NCBI GenBank assembly: GCA_015501585.1
Contig: JADNRY010000265.1
Span: 21,544-85,543, forward strand
Source of the DNA: Rhodocollybia butyracea
Lineage: Eukaryota > Basidiomycota > Agaricomycetes > Agaricales > Omphalotaceae
DNA length: 64,000 nt
Direction: 5' to 3'
The translations under genes were made by a program, and so were the position numbers. This document shows positions 23,110-35,170 of this stretch, one piece after another; the first letter of the stretch is position 1, and each line of letters opens with the position of its first letter. The notes below the pieces were generated by a model, which made no database searches, had not been told where the DNA came from, and saw only the letters and a list, made by a program, of their open reading frames with translations.

Positions 23110-23600
23110 AGGACATCTAAATGATTCGAAGATATGATTCCCAAGTTTTGAGCATTATATGAGATGCATAGCATGTTCCATTCATGTTTTTTATTGCCTG
23201 AAAATCGAATTTTTTCGAACATAACATAAATATCAGTGAATACCATCGCTCCTGGGGCCATATAAATTGTTCGTCGGTATGGCGCAGGTTGATACTATAT
23301 AGTACAGTATGTATGAGCACTTTCAGCGCCCTAGGTACTCTAAAGGCTTCACTCTTCCATGTTAATTCCTCAAAAATCGACTTTTTAGGCAAAATATCGA
23401 AAAACAATCCATACCATCGCTTCTAGTACCATATTAGTTACTCTTGGACATGGAACGACTGTCTAGCATGTATTCCAGTATACCTACGTCGCTTTGAGGG
23501 CCTACCTTCACTTAAGCACTCACTATTAGCATTTTATCACCCAAAAAAGCGATTTTTGATGGTTACTAACCATTGATCACTCTATCCTCCTCCTCCTGGA
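23110..23600. repeat. Degenerate ~165-bp tandem repeat
   Basis: About three units, each with AAAATCGA.TTTTT, then ATACCATCGCT, a TGGTACCATAT-like word, CAGTATGTATG-like words and a pyrimidine-rich CTTCACTC end. The divergence suggests an old array. Confidence 0.55.
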
Positions 23601-24404
23601 CACAGAATGGTGAGTATAACAACCTGCAGATGTAGTTAACATACTACAGTACCCAGGTATACACTTAAAGCCTTACCCCTTGAGAATTCATGCCATTACT
23701 GAGCCCAACTTCGACTCAACACCACCTATATATTTCCCTATTTGGACATACAGCTTTGACCTACTCCGACCTATTAGCTGGTAATTACAGCTTATTCCTG
23801 CCATGTAATGCCCTAGTTTTACTTCAGGCATATATATTTTGTGCAGACACTATGCCTGTATCACTAGTATGTAAAATATCCTACTGTTACTTCGACTTTT
23901 GACAGCACAGCCACAGGCCAAAACCTCGAAGCAGGGCCACTATTAACCCACATACCTGCCCTAATTTCGCTTCAGGTACCTACTTTACATCTGTAAACAT
24001 TGTATAGAATACTATTAGACTAAATACCTAGGGACAAGCATGCTTTTAGGCCGCTTTGCTGCCATATATATTTCCCTATTTGGACATTCAGCTTTGACCT
24101 CCTCCTGCCTATAGCTAGTAGTAGTGCCTTATTCCTGCTATGTAGTGCTTCAATTTCGCTTCAGGTACATATATTCCAAATTTAGCTAAAACAGATGTGA
24201 TGTGACATGCAAACCCAGCTCTATGTTACACAGAGCGAAAAATTCCCTAATCCAGTAATTTTGCACAAGCCAGGCTGTGACATATGCCACATTGCAATGT
24301 GAGCTCACTTTGCTGTTATGCTTGGGACTGCCCTAAATTGTAATGCAGGCTATGGCCACATCCACCCTACATTGCATTATTGGTACAGCATAGGGTGCAG
24401 AGGT

Positions 24405-24564
24405 CTAGCCAGTGAGAATGGCAGTTTGCATGGCGGCACCGTAGGCAACAGCCTTGATGGATTTATTCAATTGACAGCCACCAAAGTACTCAGAAACAAG
24501 TGATTGAATTTTTGGGATACGAGTGGAACCCCTGACAAGGACGATGTCGTCGACCTTTTCACGG
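24405..24564 (-). pseudogene. Hsp70 pseudogene, upstream half (end of ATPase domain)
   Basis: The minus strand reads [30 protein letters not shown] and [15 protein letters not shown], the conserved end of the Hsp70 nucleotide-binding domain. An in-frame TAG follows the TG. It continues at 18776 across the 5.6-kb insertion. Upstream it is cut at 24565 by the foldback element, and no further Hsp70 sequence is seen beyond 26536. Confidence 0.87.
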
Positions 24565-26536
24565 CACTTCAGGCAACCACTTTTTTAGTCTTATTAGTCT
24601 ACACTTTTGTTACATTGACCTGACTAAAAAGACTCAAAATCCCTGGCAAATCAAAGGTGCCTTGGTCATGTCCAGGGAAGTGGGTCATGTCCAAGCAAGT
24701 AGGCCATGACCTGGTCACCTGGGTCAAGTTGGTCATGACCAGGGGTAGGATAGGGTATGCCCTGGCAGGGATAGGGTACCTTGTGGGAGAGGAGGGAGAC
24801 CTCTTGGGAGGGGTGTGGAACCTCAAGGGTAGGAGTAGGGGGTGCAGTGGGGGTGACAGAGGGGGAGTAGAGGGTAGGGAGGGAGGAGTAGGGGATGCTT
24901 GGAAAGCAGTATAAAATGCTTTGGGAGAGATGTCAGCCTCCAGAGTGGAATAAGATGGTGCAGGAGAGATGTCAGTTTACATGTGAAGTGTGTGCAACCT
25001 TGGGGGTGTTTCGGTGGGCTAATTGCAGATATATGGGGCAGTGGGAAGAGAAGGGAAGCTGCTGGCTCATGCTGAGTTGGATCTGGCCAAGGACAGCCTG
25101 AGAAGTAGAAAAGGACATGACCTGGGGAAACTTGGACATGACCATGGTTAGATTGGACATGACCAGGGGGAACTTGATGTGGAATAAGTGATCTGGTTAC
25201 ACTTGTGCACTCGGTTGTTAGACCTTTAGTACAATTGTCTGGGTCTCCCCCAGGACCTCTACAGTATTTATACTACTTACAATACCTTCTAGAATATTCT
25301 ACACAGTACTGGTAAGTAGGCTGAGTAAGTAATGAGTAATACTAACAAAAGTACTAGAATGTTCCAGTACAGACTCAAATCTACAACACAACTTGGACAT
25401 GACCAAGGTGAGGTTGGACATGGCCAAGGGCAACTTGGACATGTCCAAGATTAGGTTGTACATCATTTAAGGCATTTTAAAAATTACTATATTAGGAAAT
25501 TTTTAAATTTCCATAGTGGCTGAGGTCAAAGTTGTTTTATTACCAAATTAGGCAATTATCAAACACTTATGTTTTTCTCAGGCAATTTCAAAAGTTTGCA
25601 GTGGATGAGGTCAAAGCTGTTTTCACTACCTAATTAGGAAATGGCCAAACTCACCACAAAAACTGTCTGGACTCTGTCCATGAGGACAAGAACTTGTAGT
25701 AGGCATCCAGACCCCTTCTCCATACATAGAACAGGTGGCTTACCCCAAATGAAGGCAATCCTGTGGTGGGAAGGGGTTGGATTGCAAAATATTTTTTGGA
25801 TGACTTTTGATTCTTATCCATGTCAATCTGCATGTTATATCAAGCAATCTTTAGACTCACTTCTACAAAAACTGTCTGGACTCTATCCATGAGGACAAGA
25901 ACTTGTAGTAGGCATCCAGACCCCTTCTCCATACATAGAACAGGTGGCTTACCCCAAATGAAGGCAATCCTGGGTCATGTCCAAGCTGTCCTTGGCCAGA
26001 TCCAACTCAGCATGAGCCAGCAGCTTCCCTTCTCTTCCCACTGCCCCATGTACCTGCAATTAACCCACCAAAACACTCCCCAAGGTTGCACACACTTCAC
26101 ATGTAAACCGACATCTCTCCTGCACCATCTTATTCCACTCTGGAGGCTGAAATCTCTCCCAAAGCATTTTATACTGCTTTCCAAGCATCCCTACTCCTCC
26201 CTCCCTACCCTCTACTCCCCTCTGTCACCCCACTGTACCCCCTACTCCTACCCTGGAAGTTCCACACCCCTCCCAAGAGGTCTTCCTCCTCTCCCACAAG
26301 GTATCCTATCCCTCCCAGGGCATACCCTATCCTACCCCTGGTCATGACCAACTTGACCCAGGTGACCAGGTCATGGCCTACTTGCTTGGACATGACCCAC
26401 TTCCTTGGACATGACCCACTTCCTTGGACATGACCAAGCCATCCTGGACATGACCAAGGCACCTTGGATTTGCCAGGGACTTTGAGTCTTTTTAGTCAGG
26501 TCAATGTAACAACAGTGTAGACTAATAAGACTAACA
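24565..26536. mobile_element. Foldback element, right end lost
   Basis: Left end CACTTCAGGCAACCAC at 24565, then TTAGTCTACACTTTTGTTAC. The arm 24590-25105 is mirrored at about 25968-26530 (centre about 25560). The right arm stops at AGACTAA 26536, without the terminal GTGGTTGCCTGAAGTG or a target duplication. The centre holds a direct duplication of about 215 bp (25655-25765 recurs at 25870-25980) and CAGTGGATGAGGTCAAAGC motifs. Inserted into the Hsp70 pseudogene. Confidence 0.85.
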
Positions 26537-27169
26537 CCAGGGGCAAGATCCGACGCAGTTGATTTCCCACTGCCATTAACGCAGGGGGAAACGCAGTGGG
26601 TAACGCAGTGGAAATGATAACGGCAAGATAAGGATCTGGGTAAAATTTACTTCAATGCTGTGCATTGACCTTGTGATCAGATTAATCGTCGAAACTCCTT
26701 CGACCGGAACCATCTGTTTCTGCTCTCAACCTCGACTTAATGTAGCTGCTGGCATCCCTCAAAGGACACAACCACTTTGGCCACACTCAACTAGCTTTGC
26801 TGCCTTACTGGATCCAACCATCTCATTTTTCCTATGTGTCACCCCTCCCAGCACTATTATTCAACTGTGATAGTTTTAGTGATCTACAATGGGTTATTTG
26901 CTCTCTTTGAGCACTGTACAAGTGTGTTGGACAAGGTTATTTACATTTTAAAAAACTCACTGGCTGTTGCTTCAGATATACTCAATTCCCTTACATCATA
27001 TCACACTGTTAGCGCTTTTCAATACATTTCCCCCTCGTTAATATCACGTCGAGGCTGCCTCATTTCACTTCAGTTGTCTTTGTTTCTTGTTTGTACAAAA
27101 TACTTGAAATCAGCTTGTTTCTTTGTTCCATACTCTCTCATTCTCCTCTTGCCTACAGTAAATTTGATC
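26537..27169. other. No recognisable gene
   Basis: Begins with a short patch repeating AACGCAGTGG (26585-26615), then ordinary AT-rich sequence leading to the ATG of the next reading frame. I see nothing else to annotate. Confidence 0.4.
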
Positions 27170-28165
27170 ATGTCTGATGTTCCTATGCACACTGGTTCAC
27201 AACGAAAGTGTGCCCGAGGGCCTAGTGCCGAACCAAGCTCCTCTACACCTCCGAAGAAAGCACAAACTGCTCCTACAGCCACTCGAGCCAAGAAGGGGAA
27301 GCATAAATGGTCAATGTCTGCCTCAGAGGTACCAAAAAAGGCGCAAGGGCTTCAGGTGAGCTATTTTTCTTTCATGTTTTCCTTTGTTTGACAACTATTT
27401 ACATCTAGTGTGCTCTAAACCTTCATATACGCGTCCTGTGGCAGCTTTTCACTCAGAATGACATCCCTCCTCCAGTTGCTGGAACCCTCATTGATAACTT
27501 CCAGAAACGCTTTGAGTCTTCCGATGATGTTCGAACCCAGGTCGACAATCTCATATCTAAAGTCGCCCCGGCATCTGCGGCCGCTCTGGCTGCTGTTACA
27601 GCCGTGCAGAGTTCCGCGCACATGGGAACTAGTCAGATCGCCAAAGATACGAAACACATCGATCAAGATCATCTCCTCGCCATGTTCACTACTATCTCAA
27701 ATGCTGGTCTCAGCCGCTGGGCCCCAGATGTCCTTGGAGCTGTAGAGTCAATGTATAATGCATTGCATGAACAGCTTGCACTTTCAACATTCAAAAACGT
27801 CGCAGCTTCATTTGGGTATACATTTATGAACGTTGACCTTTCGTTTCTCCAGAACCATACTTTTCTTGTCAAACTCTATCGAAATTTTGTCTTCGGATAT
27901 ATGGCAGAGAAAGCACGTAAGGACGGGAAAGCACCTGGTTGTGTAGCCAAAGACAATGATATGGTAAATGTCTACAGGCGCTGAAACCATGTAAGAGTGT
28001 TTTGCTTTGTCGTTATTGTTGTTTTTCTTAGATGGAAATCCTTCAGACTCGGGAAACTCGCGTTAAGCAATTGCGAGATCATGGCTTCAACAAACGTATT
28101 CTGCGCTTGGCTCGACAAAATGATGCACATTCCGATGACATGCATATACTATTTAATTGCTCTAA
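27170..28165 (+). pseudogene. Uncharacterised repeat-associated protein, N-terminal fragment (three exons)
   Basis: Exon 1 (27170-27354) encodes a Ser/Lys-rich basic start (PPKKAQTA, KKGKHKWS). An intron GTGAGC...GGCAG (27355-27444) follows. Exon 2 (27445 to about 27980) encodes an ordered helical region with HIDQDHLLAMFTTISNAGL, RWAPDVLGAVESMYN and SFGYTFMNVDLSFLQ. A third segment after a TTTTTCTTAG acceptor (28032-28165) reads RILRLARQNDAHSDD and ends at GTGAGT. An in-frame TGA near 27982 or an unusual splice separates exons 2 and 3. I have the impression that this family is multicopy in agaricomycetes, but cannot name a function. The sequence ends abruptly near 28200. Confidence 0.55.
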
Positions 28166-28199
28166 TGAGTTGGACGTGAGTATGGTTTTGGACACTGAC

Positions 28200-29989
28200 A
28201 CCCTCTCTGAAGGCACTAACTTCAAGTCTGTCTGAGAGTCGGCGTTCCAGCTCCCAGGACCTTGGTGATTGAACCTTAGCAGTCGGTTGGGCGCCTGAAA
28301 TGGGATATCAGGCCAAATGTTTAAGATTTGGGCTGATAAGGCACTCAGATGACATAGTTTCGGCGCCAAAACTTCAGTCTTCAGACACTCAACTTAGGCG
28401 CAGCATTTGTTGTGGCCCACAAAGTGTCATTCATACTAGTTCGTGCTGCATAAGCACTTTGCAAAATGATAATCATGGGCATGCCCAACTTTGGCCTAGA
28501 CTATACCGCGCAAGTAGTAACAGCTTGAGTAACAAAGTCCAACAGTCCAACATGGTTCCCATAACAGGATGTCCTTACCAACCACCAAAGACAAGGGAGA
28601 TGATAGGGGAAGGGAAGGAAGGAGCAGGAATGCGATTCAGAGGCTTTTCTGATGTCGGACCACAGGCCTCTGCACAGGACTCTGGCACCTGTGGGAGCCA
28701 ACCACTGAATATACACACTGCTCCAACATCTGTCAAATCTTAAACTTGTGATATCTTGGGAACCTGTGACTCAAAGTTTGTTCAAATAGTCTGTAAGCCA
28801 GAAGAGACACTGAAGCATGCTGGAGTGAGGACAAAGCAGAGAGAGTTCATGTGCACCAAGGTGATGAACTGTGCTCTCTACTTGTCAAGATAGATCTGTT
28901 GTTTGCAGAGGCCTTCAGAAAGTCTCCCTACCCTTGGAATCCACCTTCATGTTGAGCAACTGGATACATGCCGGACACATCAAAGGTGTCCTTTTGCTGG
29001 GTAAGAATGGTGTCAGCAAGGACTGGAAGTGAGTAGTGACTCAGAATCAAATATACCAGGTGACCCCACTGCATAGGAAAATGGTCCATTGTAAGTTGAG
29101 GTCAAGAAGTGAGGAATGCCATAGATGCCCAGTCGTGATCTCATTACAAATCACTCTGTACACAAGAAACAAAACATTATCACTTCAGTTCAATCTCTTT
29201 CACACATCTTTCCTCTTCATCCTTTACGTCTCTTTGCAATCCTTTCTTTCCGCACCTCTGGACACGACCACACAACAAGTTCAGCAAACCGGGAATGGCT
29301 ATCAGTGATTTCGGCACATCAAAAATCATTGGTAGCCATTATTACAAATTCAACCAGCTTTACTGGTCAATGTTTCATGCATCAACGCACCTTACCAGCT
29401 CAAAATACATTTTTGCAGGATCCACAGCATGCCCTCTGTCAATTCCACCCTTCAGTTTGGCCACAGGAAGGCTGTAACCGTTTTAGCGGTTCAGTTTATC
29501 CTCGGTATATTTTGTTCCTTAATGTTGATTTCTTTTGAGTCTCGCAGGATTCTTGCTTCACTTGATCACTTGCCAACATGTATCAATCCACCTTATCCAC
29601 TCAGTATATATTTCTAGAGGACCCTTAGAATGTCCTCTTTCACTTTTGTATCTCAGTGTGAGCAGAGATGGTCTGTAGCAGTCAGATGGGTTCAGTTTTA
29701 TTTTGTTCAAATACTCTGTATTCCCATTTTTTCATTCCTGTTCGATTTCTGTTCTCTGGCTCCTTCATTTGAGACACTCCTGTTGTCCTCCCTTCCTCTT
29801 AATGTACTTTGTTCCCCAGTACCATTCACATGCTCTACAAACATGCCTGTCAAATAGTGCTGCTCTAGTGGATTGTAAATATACCAACCAATATTATAGA
29901 CTACAGTAATGGCCTCTTAGATCTTATTTTCACTAAGGAATAGATAGATTACTGCTAGTCTAGCCTGACATCAGTCAAATGGTTTCTTC
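28200..29989. other. No recognisable gene; contains one dispersed repeat
   Basis: About 1.8 kb without supported coding. 28288-28350 (GGCGCCTGAAATGGGATATC onward) is a diverged copy of 47183-47240. Several plus-strand frames around 29036-29538 and 29630-29909 lack motifs and have no consistent codon bias. Confidence 0.4.
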
Positions 29990-30365
29990 CAAAATGATTG
30001 TCTGGAACAACTGCTGCACTCCAAGTGATTGGCTCCAATAATAGGCACTCTAATTGACTGTCTTACTTTTAGACACTCTGAATGATTGTCTTAATTTTGG
30101 GCACTCAAATGATTGTTTGCTCAAGTGCATAATAGTAGGCAATCCAAACGATTGTCTTAAATTGGACACTCTAAATGATTGCTTGCTCAAGACAATCATT
30201 TTGATTGTCCTCAATAGCGGGCAATCCAAATGATTGTCTTAAATTGGGGGCATTCTAAATGATTGTCTTGAGCAGACAATCAAAATGAGTGTTTGGCAAA
30301 AAAACATCTAAATGATTGTTTTTTCAAGAAATGATTGTCTCAGACAATCAAATTATTGTTTTTCC
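29990..30365. repeat. Degenerate short tandem repeat (AATGATTGTCTTAAATTGG)
   Basis: About ten copies of a 28-35 bp unit with core AATGATTGTCTTAAATTGG and spacer GGCACTCTA. Some copies are inverted (AGACAATCAAAATGA), so parts can fold. No coding content. Confidence 0.75.
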
Positions 30366-30689
30366 TTCCCGTAGTGCAGATATAGTAAATCCCTTGGGTA
30401 TTGAGTTAACTCCCTATACTTAACAAAGCATACTAGTGGAGATTGCCATAAATGGCAGGTCCGAGTTCTTACCATTGGATGAACCACTGGTGTTCTTGGT
30501 TTCAACTTGTGTAGCTCTGAGTAGTGGGTTTCAATCAAGAATATCCATGATTCTATTACTCTAAATATGGAGTAATATATCCATGGATATTGTTGATGCC
30601 TGATTATACAACCACAATCTCATTTGCTATCTTCTTAGATCTATTTTATCATGATTTATAAACAAAGAGCTTTCAATTCCACTCAGTCA

Positions 30690-31126
30690 TGTCCTTGATT
30701 TGTGTCAGTTGACCCTCATAGGAGCAATTCCTTCCAGTGGAAATTCCATCATGAAACCATACCATAAGGCTATAAGGAGTGACATTTCTGGAAATAAAAT
30801 GATCTTGATCCCGCCAGTAGACAATACCTCATAATGACAAGTTTTGCTCCTTATTATTGCAACAGAGTACATTAAGTATTTTACTTGGCTTTTTGGTTTA
30901 CAATCCCTTGGTATAATTGATATAATATGTGTATTTCTGAGAATACAGCTTGTAATGGAGAAGGTGTTTTGCGCTTGGGGCAATTATCACTTTGGAAGAT
31001 ATCTCTGATGTTTTCAAGTTGTGTTTTTTGACCTGTAACATCTTTGAAACCAGCAGATACAGGTGACAACAGGTGACATGTATCTGTTGATATTTTCGAA
31101 GTGTGCAATCCATTTTTGTGGATCAT
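30690..31126 (-). pseudogene. Weak coding trace, unidentified
   Basis: On the minus strand, fragments in two frames resemble a continuous protein (IVYWRDQDHFISR, then VWFHDGISTGRNC). The phrase pattern suggests an old gene, but frames change and stops intervene. I do not recognise the family with confidence. Confidence 0.25.
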
Positions 31127-32223
31127 ACAGCCAAATATCCTACAAAATTGTTAATAGAGACTCATATGCATCGATCCTAACACACATAAGCAAGCCTATT
31201 AATTAGAACGCCCAATGCATGTACATTGTTTTTCTGTGCTTGTACTGTACTAAGATCAAAATTGATTTTTATAGTATTAACTGAGCTGTTTCTTATTGAG
31301 AAGTAACCATAGCATATGAACATCCCTCTGGTGGTGGAGGGAATGAGTATGTGAGTGTTGGGGTGTGCTGGAGTGAATGAAAGATGCTCGTCGAATAAGC
31401 TTAAAGTTCACTCCGGTCTAATAGCAAGAAGCCCTAGCAAACACGCAGGGGAAATTTGTATTAGAAGCAACCTTAAATAACCTACAGCTACGGAGAATAT
31501 GCGGATAAATATAAGATAAAACAAAAGGTAAATCGAACACCACTGGATAAACAGTCGGCAAGCAATACCGATTGCTCAGCTGACTCGATATCGGTGAACC
31601 CATTTGCTAATAGCTCATTCCACTCTGCCTGTGAGGGCCACAATGCCTTCACTTCATCACCCAGTGACCCAGTAAGTCCTCTTCCATTGCCTCCCTCACT
31701 TTGACTACCAAAACCCACTTATGTTCACCCTAGCCTCCTTGATTTCAAACACCTGAGCCTTTTCCTGCTGAATGAGGAAAGCATATCCTCAGATGACTCC
31801 ATCCTTGACAAGGACAAGATGGTACTCTGCACTTCAGGCAGCCTCACTTTCTGACCTCTTAGACAGGCAGAAGCGTTACAATTTCCTATCTCAGGGGTGC
31901 CAAATTTCCGGGGAATTTCCAGAGGGTGGAAACTCCCGGTCAGCATAAAAGCATGCTACAGAATAGGCATTATTGCAATAAACACTGTACTCATATTAGT
32001 TCTCGTTGACTGGCCTACAGAAAATGATCATAAATTCTTACAAATAAATAAGTGTAACTAGCCCCCAGATATGGAACTAACACACTGAAGACCCTACAAC
32101 AGCATGACTCAATAACAAGAAATTAAATACTCAATATATTCAAACCACTCCAACAAAACACAATAAGCTACTCGAAATCATTATTTAACTCTAAATGAAG
32201 TACATCCATCTGTTCAACCAGGC
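31127..32223. other. No recognisable gene
   Basis: Minus-strand frames at 31488-31718 and 31725-31946 could be parts of one decayed protein (GDEVKALWPSQAEWNEL), but I recognise no family. Otherwise AT-rich. Confidence 0.3.
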
Positions 32224-33673
32224 TCACATCCAACTCCTCTCCTCACTATCAGACTCATGCTCTTCATCAACCACCTCATTGTTCACCTGAATGCATCCCA
32301 TTGCTAAATCCTCTTCTGATGGGCCCCAAGGCGGCAACCTCCCATCCTGCGGTAGGCTCTCTGAAGACTTTTGCCAGATTATACATAGGCGAATCAACCC
32401 ATTGCACCGTTCATGCAGCTGATACATTAAATTTAAACCTTGTTAGATACAGAGTAAAAGCATGTCAAATAAACTTACCACAGTGAGATGTCAAGTCGAG
32501 ACTATCATTTACAATCTGCCACTCTTCACAAAACCACTCTCGACTGAGATTTCTCCTTTCAATCTTTAATTGCCAAAGCTCTTCATCACACCAATCTCGC
32601 AACAACACTCCTTGTATGCCTTTCTTTACTTTATTGTCACATAGCCATAGTGGTGGATTATCCACATCACCCACCTCATCTAGCCTGATATCTTGCCAGA
32701 TAGCATCATCGACATTGAGATCAAAGAGCATCTTGGTTGATATTGGTTCTGGAGCCACCAAGTTTTGTGGTGCCTTGCACTGTTTAATGAGTCCAGCCAT
32801 CTCCCCACAAGCCTTGTTATATTGATCCAAAATGTGCTTGATGCCAGCTTCATAATGTTTGATGGAATCTGCTGTATGGTCCGCCAGCTTATGTTCTATG
32901 ATACTAGGTCAGTACTAAAAATGGGAGACCATAGGCATTGTACCATTAAATTGCTGATGTCTAACTGACTGCCATTCAATTCTATCCAGATCAAATCGCA
33001 AGCCTATCACATAGGCAAATTTTCAACGCTCGGGCATTCATCCAAAGCTGAATAAATGGACTTTGTTTCAAATGTTGATAGTGCATTTGTCCCTCCACAC
33101 CCAATGCGCTCTCTTGTGGTCGAAGAGCTCTTCAAAAGCCTTCGAGTTCCTTCTTCCCTGTTGTGAGACGTTCCCACGCATCCCCTCATTTGTATTCTTC
33201 AAGCTTGAGATCAATGACTCTGTCCACAAGTTCTTTCAGCTGTTCTTCCATTGCATCTACAGCTTGTCTGGTAGACCAGCCTTTCTCAACCGCTTTTTGT
33301 CCTTTGGTCTTTGATTGACCTTTACGATGAAAAATTTATTAATACCATGATAAGAGGTGAAAATAGTCCAAAATGTAGATGGTAGTGGTTTTGTTTGTGC
33401 CGTGACCTGCTCCTGCCATTGCTTCCAAAGGAATGAAGTAGAATGCCCTGACTCTCGTATTGCTGTATTCCCCTCGATCCGCTTCAACTCTGTATGCCGC
33501 CATTTCCAAGAGAGCCACCTACCCCATGCTATCTGCCCTTTGCAATTGCCCTGTTGAAATTGGCAGTCAAGAGTGTATATCCGTAGATGATGCTGAAAAG
33601 AACACATTAGCATCAAATGTGAATGCATGAAGTCAATGTCACTTACTCCATGTATGTGCAGATAGGCTACCAA
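32224..33673 (-). pseudogene. KDZ-type DNA transposase, C-terminal part
   Basis: Reading minus: VAYLHIHG, a GTAAGT...TTTTCAG intron, then HHLRIYTLDCQFQQ, WGRWLSWKWRHTE and QTKPLP. Further downstream come VDDAIWQDIRLDE, PPLWLCDNKVKKGI, WFCEEW (32830-32465) and, after another splice, CIIWQKSSE and DGRLPPWGPSEEDL (32427-32224). I recognise this order as the tail of fungal KDZ (Kyakuja-Dileera-Zisupton) transposases, which cut and paste DNA with an RNase H-fold core. Stops and frame changes show decay. The core immediately upstream is found at 46119-46307, displaced by the 12.4-kb insertion 33674-46118. Confidence 0.75.
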
Positions 33674-34289
33674 TCCTTAATGCTGCTGCGCAGCAATCCC
33701 CGACTACAAGGCAAATCATTGTCTTGTCACTCCTCTGTTATGCGGCCATCACCCATTAATTTAATTTAACCATCTAGTCAAACTTTGCTTTGAGAGTTAG
33801 TTGAGGTTGCTTCAGGGTTGCTTCCAACCTTCAACAGGCTTCTGCCTACTTGCAACCCGCTGCCCATGGTCCAGCTGCTTTGAACTCTATGTCACCAGAA
33901 GATGTAAGCCACTCACTTAGGTTTTTGTGTAAGAAAACTTCACAAGGAAACTTCACAAGGAAACCCAACGAAAATTGCAAGAGAGAATATGTATGTAAGT
34001 AACAAGGGCCCTTTCCTCTGGTACTTTTGGCACTGTACCGTATATGGGCATGGCCGTATCTGATACGGGTCATACTTACAACGGACAACCCGTACCTGTA
34101 CTGTAAATTTAAGGTCGGAAAACATTACGGTATGGATGCAGATTCATCAGGAAAAAGTCCCTATGGCCCAGGCAACCATAGATTGGCCCAAGATGGCCTT
34201 AGTGTAACCAGGGGCCCCAGTGCAACCCAAGACCACAGGTACTTCCAGGGTGCCAGGGTCTACCCCCCAAATCCTAGGGAGCCTTTGAT

Positions 34290-34400
34290 TAAGTTGGAGA
34301 TCCCTGAATGTCCCTGAATGCCCCTGAGCTTTCCTGGGGTTCCCTGGGGTTCCCTGAGGTTCCCTGGGGTTCCCTGAGGCACCCTGGGGTCTGCCCAGAA
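34290..34400. repeat. GGTTCCCTGGG/A minisatellite
   Basis: About ten units of 10-11 bp (TTCCCTGGGG, TTCCCTGAGG). It lies in the 3' half of the Helitron-like element. A related G/C-rich word set (CAGGGACAGCCAGGG) recurs at 35325-35410. Confidence 0.75.
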
Positions 34401-34519
34401 CTTCTGAAGCAAAAAGCACCAGTTCAGAAATCCATATTATTGGACTGTTCAATACATGTTATCAACGAGAAGCAGAAAATCATTTGTATATGGATTTAGC
34501 AACATATTACATATTACAC

Positions 34520-35170
34520 TACTAACTTTAATGTACAGTAATCAACTGCAAGGGAAGGAGGGGGATGGTGAACCGAAACATATGGAGCATAGAGACAACT
34601 GATAGACCATTCTGAACAATTCTAAACATGCCCTGGATCGTCAAAATTGAGTAAGAACTGATGGAGATATGAATAAAACTCACTTTTGGGCCTGTGAGCA
34701 GGAGGAGGTAATTAACATGGGGAATAATGACTAGAAACTTACAAAGCATAGAGAGGGTCCTAGACAATTCTAAACGCGCCCTAAAACGGAAAAATCGAGT
34801 CAGAAATGATGGAAATATGAGTAAAACTCACTTTGGGGCTTGGGTGAGGAACAAAAATACAAAATGATGCCCTGAAACTTATGAAGCATGGATACGACCA
34901 TCGACAATTCTAAACGCGACCTAAAACGGAAAAATCGAGTCAGAAATGATGGAGATATGAGTAAAACTCACTTTAGGGCTTGGGTGAGGAGGAGGAGGTA
35001 GTAACAAAAATACAAAATGATGCCCTAAAACTTATATAGTATAGAGACGACTTATAAACGATTCTGAACGCGTCCTATATCGTCAAAATTGAGCAAAAAC
35101 TGGTGGAGATATGAATGAAACTTATTTTTGGGTCTGGGGTAAAGGGAGGAGATGGCGAAAATGAGCCGAA
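34520..35170. repeat. ~140-150 bp tandem repeat, four copies
   Basis: Each unit contains CAATTCTAAACGCG, then CGTCAAAATTGAG or CGGAAAAATCGAGT, GATGGAGATATGA and AAAACTCACTTT.GGGC. The units start near 34617, 34769, 34906 and 35059. The middle two are most alike. No coding content. Confidence 0.85.

Larger units (their letters stand above)
18777..24397. mobile_element. 5.6-kb inverted-repeat DNA element splitting the Hsp70 pseudogene
   Basis: The outer ends are imperfect inverted repeats: 18777-19000 pairs with about 24174-24397 (shared blocks ATGCTGTACCA, TTGCAATGTGAGCTCA, GTGACATGCAAACCCAGCTC). Further pairing occurs between 19500-19655 and 23840-23970. The direct flanks CAGAGGT (18770-18776 and 24398-24404) are a 7-bp, or imperfect 8-bp, target duplication. 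Removing the element rejoins the Hsp70 frame. No transposase was found. The interior holds a 2-kb palindrome (19658-21698), TATAAT-rich repeats and a 165-bp degenerate tandem repeat. Confidence 0.85.

Noticed and set aside
30040..30365. CRISPR-like array
   Set aside because: Units are diverged, partly inverted, with variable spacing, in a eukaryotic context; a minisatellite.
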